Assembly (NCBI RefSeq): GCF_946481715.1
Contig: NZ_CAMLOV010000132.1
Location: 1 to 16,254, forward strand
Reading direction: 5' to 3'
Source of the DNA: an uncultured Mucilaginibacter sp.
GTDB taxonomy: Bacteria > Bacteroidota > Bacteroidia > Sphingobacteriales > Sphingobacteriaceae
DNA length: 16,254 bases
Shown: piece by piece, positions 15,882 to 16,254 of the stretch
How the letters are laid out: each line of letters begins with the position of its first letter
Position numbering within the stretch: the first letter of the stretch is position 1
The notes under the pieces: generated by a model
The model's database searches: none
Told to the model about the DNA's origin: nothing
The model's input: only the letters and a program-made list of their open reading frames with translations
Translations under genes and position numbers: made by a program

Positions 15882-16050
15882 AAATATCATTTAATAAAAT
15901 GCAGGCCTTAGCCACAAATAACAGCAGTTAAAAAAAGGCGTAAAAGCTGTTTAGTTTATATTGGTATATATAACAGGGACTAAATTATGATATTTTATTG
16001 ATAATTAAAGGGATGCGCCAAAGCAGCGAATTACCTATAATTGCATACTT

Positions 16051-16254
16051 ATGGATTTGAAATTGCAAAATAAAGTGGCCCTGGTGCTGGCGGCAAGCAA
16101 GGGGCTGGGCAAGGCAATAGCCACTACCCTTTCTGCCGAAGGTGCTATAGTTGTCATAGGCTCGCGCGATAAGGCCGAACTGGACCAAACCGCCACCGAA
16201 ATAACAAAACTTACGGGCAACCGCGTGCTTGCCTTAACTGTTGATGTGTCTGAT
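16051..16254 (+). CDS. SDR family oxidoreductase (5' part only)
   Basis: The first 68 residues are visible and the gene continues past the window. The Rossmann start is VALVLAASKGLGKAIA: the glycine motif reads AASKGLG rather than TGxxxGIG, a variant known in part of the short-chain dehydrogenase/reductase family. VIGSRDKAEL follows strand 2; its Arg suggests NADP(H) preference. TVDVSD is the usual Asp-Val adenine-pocket block. It could be a 3-oxoacyl-ACP-reductase-like or steroid-dehydrogenase-like enzyme; the catalytic Ser-Tyr-Lys lies beyond the end. The 169-base gap before it is shared with the divergent CotH gene and should hold both promoters, but no strong element was seen. Confidence 0.88.
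   Translation, partial: MDLKLQNKVALVLAASKGLGKAIATTLSAEGAIVVIGSRDKAELDQTATEITKLTGNRVLALTVDVSD

Noticed and set aside
16051..16254. AASKGLG in place of TGxxxGIG as a broken SDR
   Set aside because: This variant is common in part of the SDR family, and the frame is intact to the window edge.

Overview
The window looks like chromosome of a Bacteroidota, most likely a Sphingobacteriaceae member (Mucilaginibacter/Pedobacter-like). The grounds are a type IX secretion (T9SS) type B sorting domain, a PorP/SprF protein, a PorE-like OmpA protein, two sites matching the Bacteroidota -7 promoter element TAnnTTTG, and start codons without Shine-Dalgarno sequences. The genus is an inference; no rRNA or marker gene settles it.

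Layout. (1) Bases 2-3898, + strand: a tightly packed T9SS cargo locus. It holds the 3' end of a large Ig-like/FN3 surface protein with a type B sorting domain, then a PorP/SprF outer-membrane protein (GTGA overlap), then an OmpA-family protein with TPR, PD40, regulatory and OmpA domains. (2) Bases 3956-5829, +: a class I SAM methyltransferase and a GT-A glycosyltransferase, separated by a short dispersed-type repeat built of CTCTGCG units. The glycosyltransferase starts at a TTG 15 bases past the repeat. (3) Bases 5911-6311: a promoter-like site, two hairpins ending in a U-run (candidate small RNA, about 100 nt), and a small acidic orphan gene. (4) Bases 6442-7536, +: an AI-2E/PerM family membrane protein. 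(5) Bases 7557-13655, all - strand: in transcription order a soluble five-PAS histidine kinase, a DgkA-type lipid kinase, RecO, and two tandem paralogous lipoproteins of unknown function. Gaps are short (30, -11, 52 and about 22 bases), so co-transcription is plausible. (6) Bases 13816-15881, -: a small two-helix membrane protein and a CotH-kinase lipoprotein, separated by a 335-base gap holding a REP-like imperfect palindrome. (7) Bases 16051-16254, +: the start of an SDR oxidoreductase that runs off the window.

How the genes work together. In the first three, the adhesin-like cargo would be exported by the T9SS, the PorP/SprF protein is the probable cargo-specific partner for its type B domain, and the OmpA protein would tie the assembly to peptidoglycan. 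The kinase, lipid kinase and recO are neighbours but share no evident pathway. Most of the rest is ordinary chromosome. The least explained signals are the candidate small RNA, the two intergenic repeats and the lipoprotein pair.
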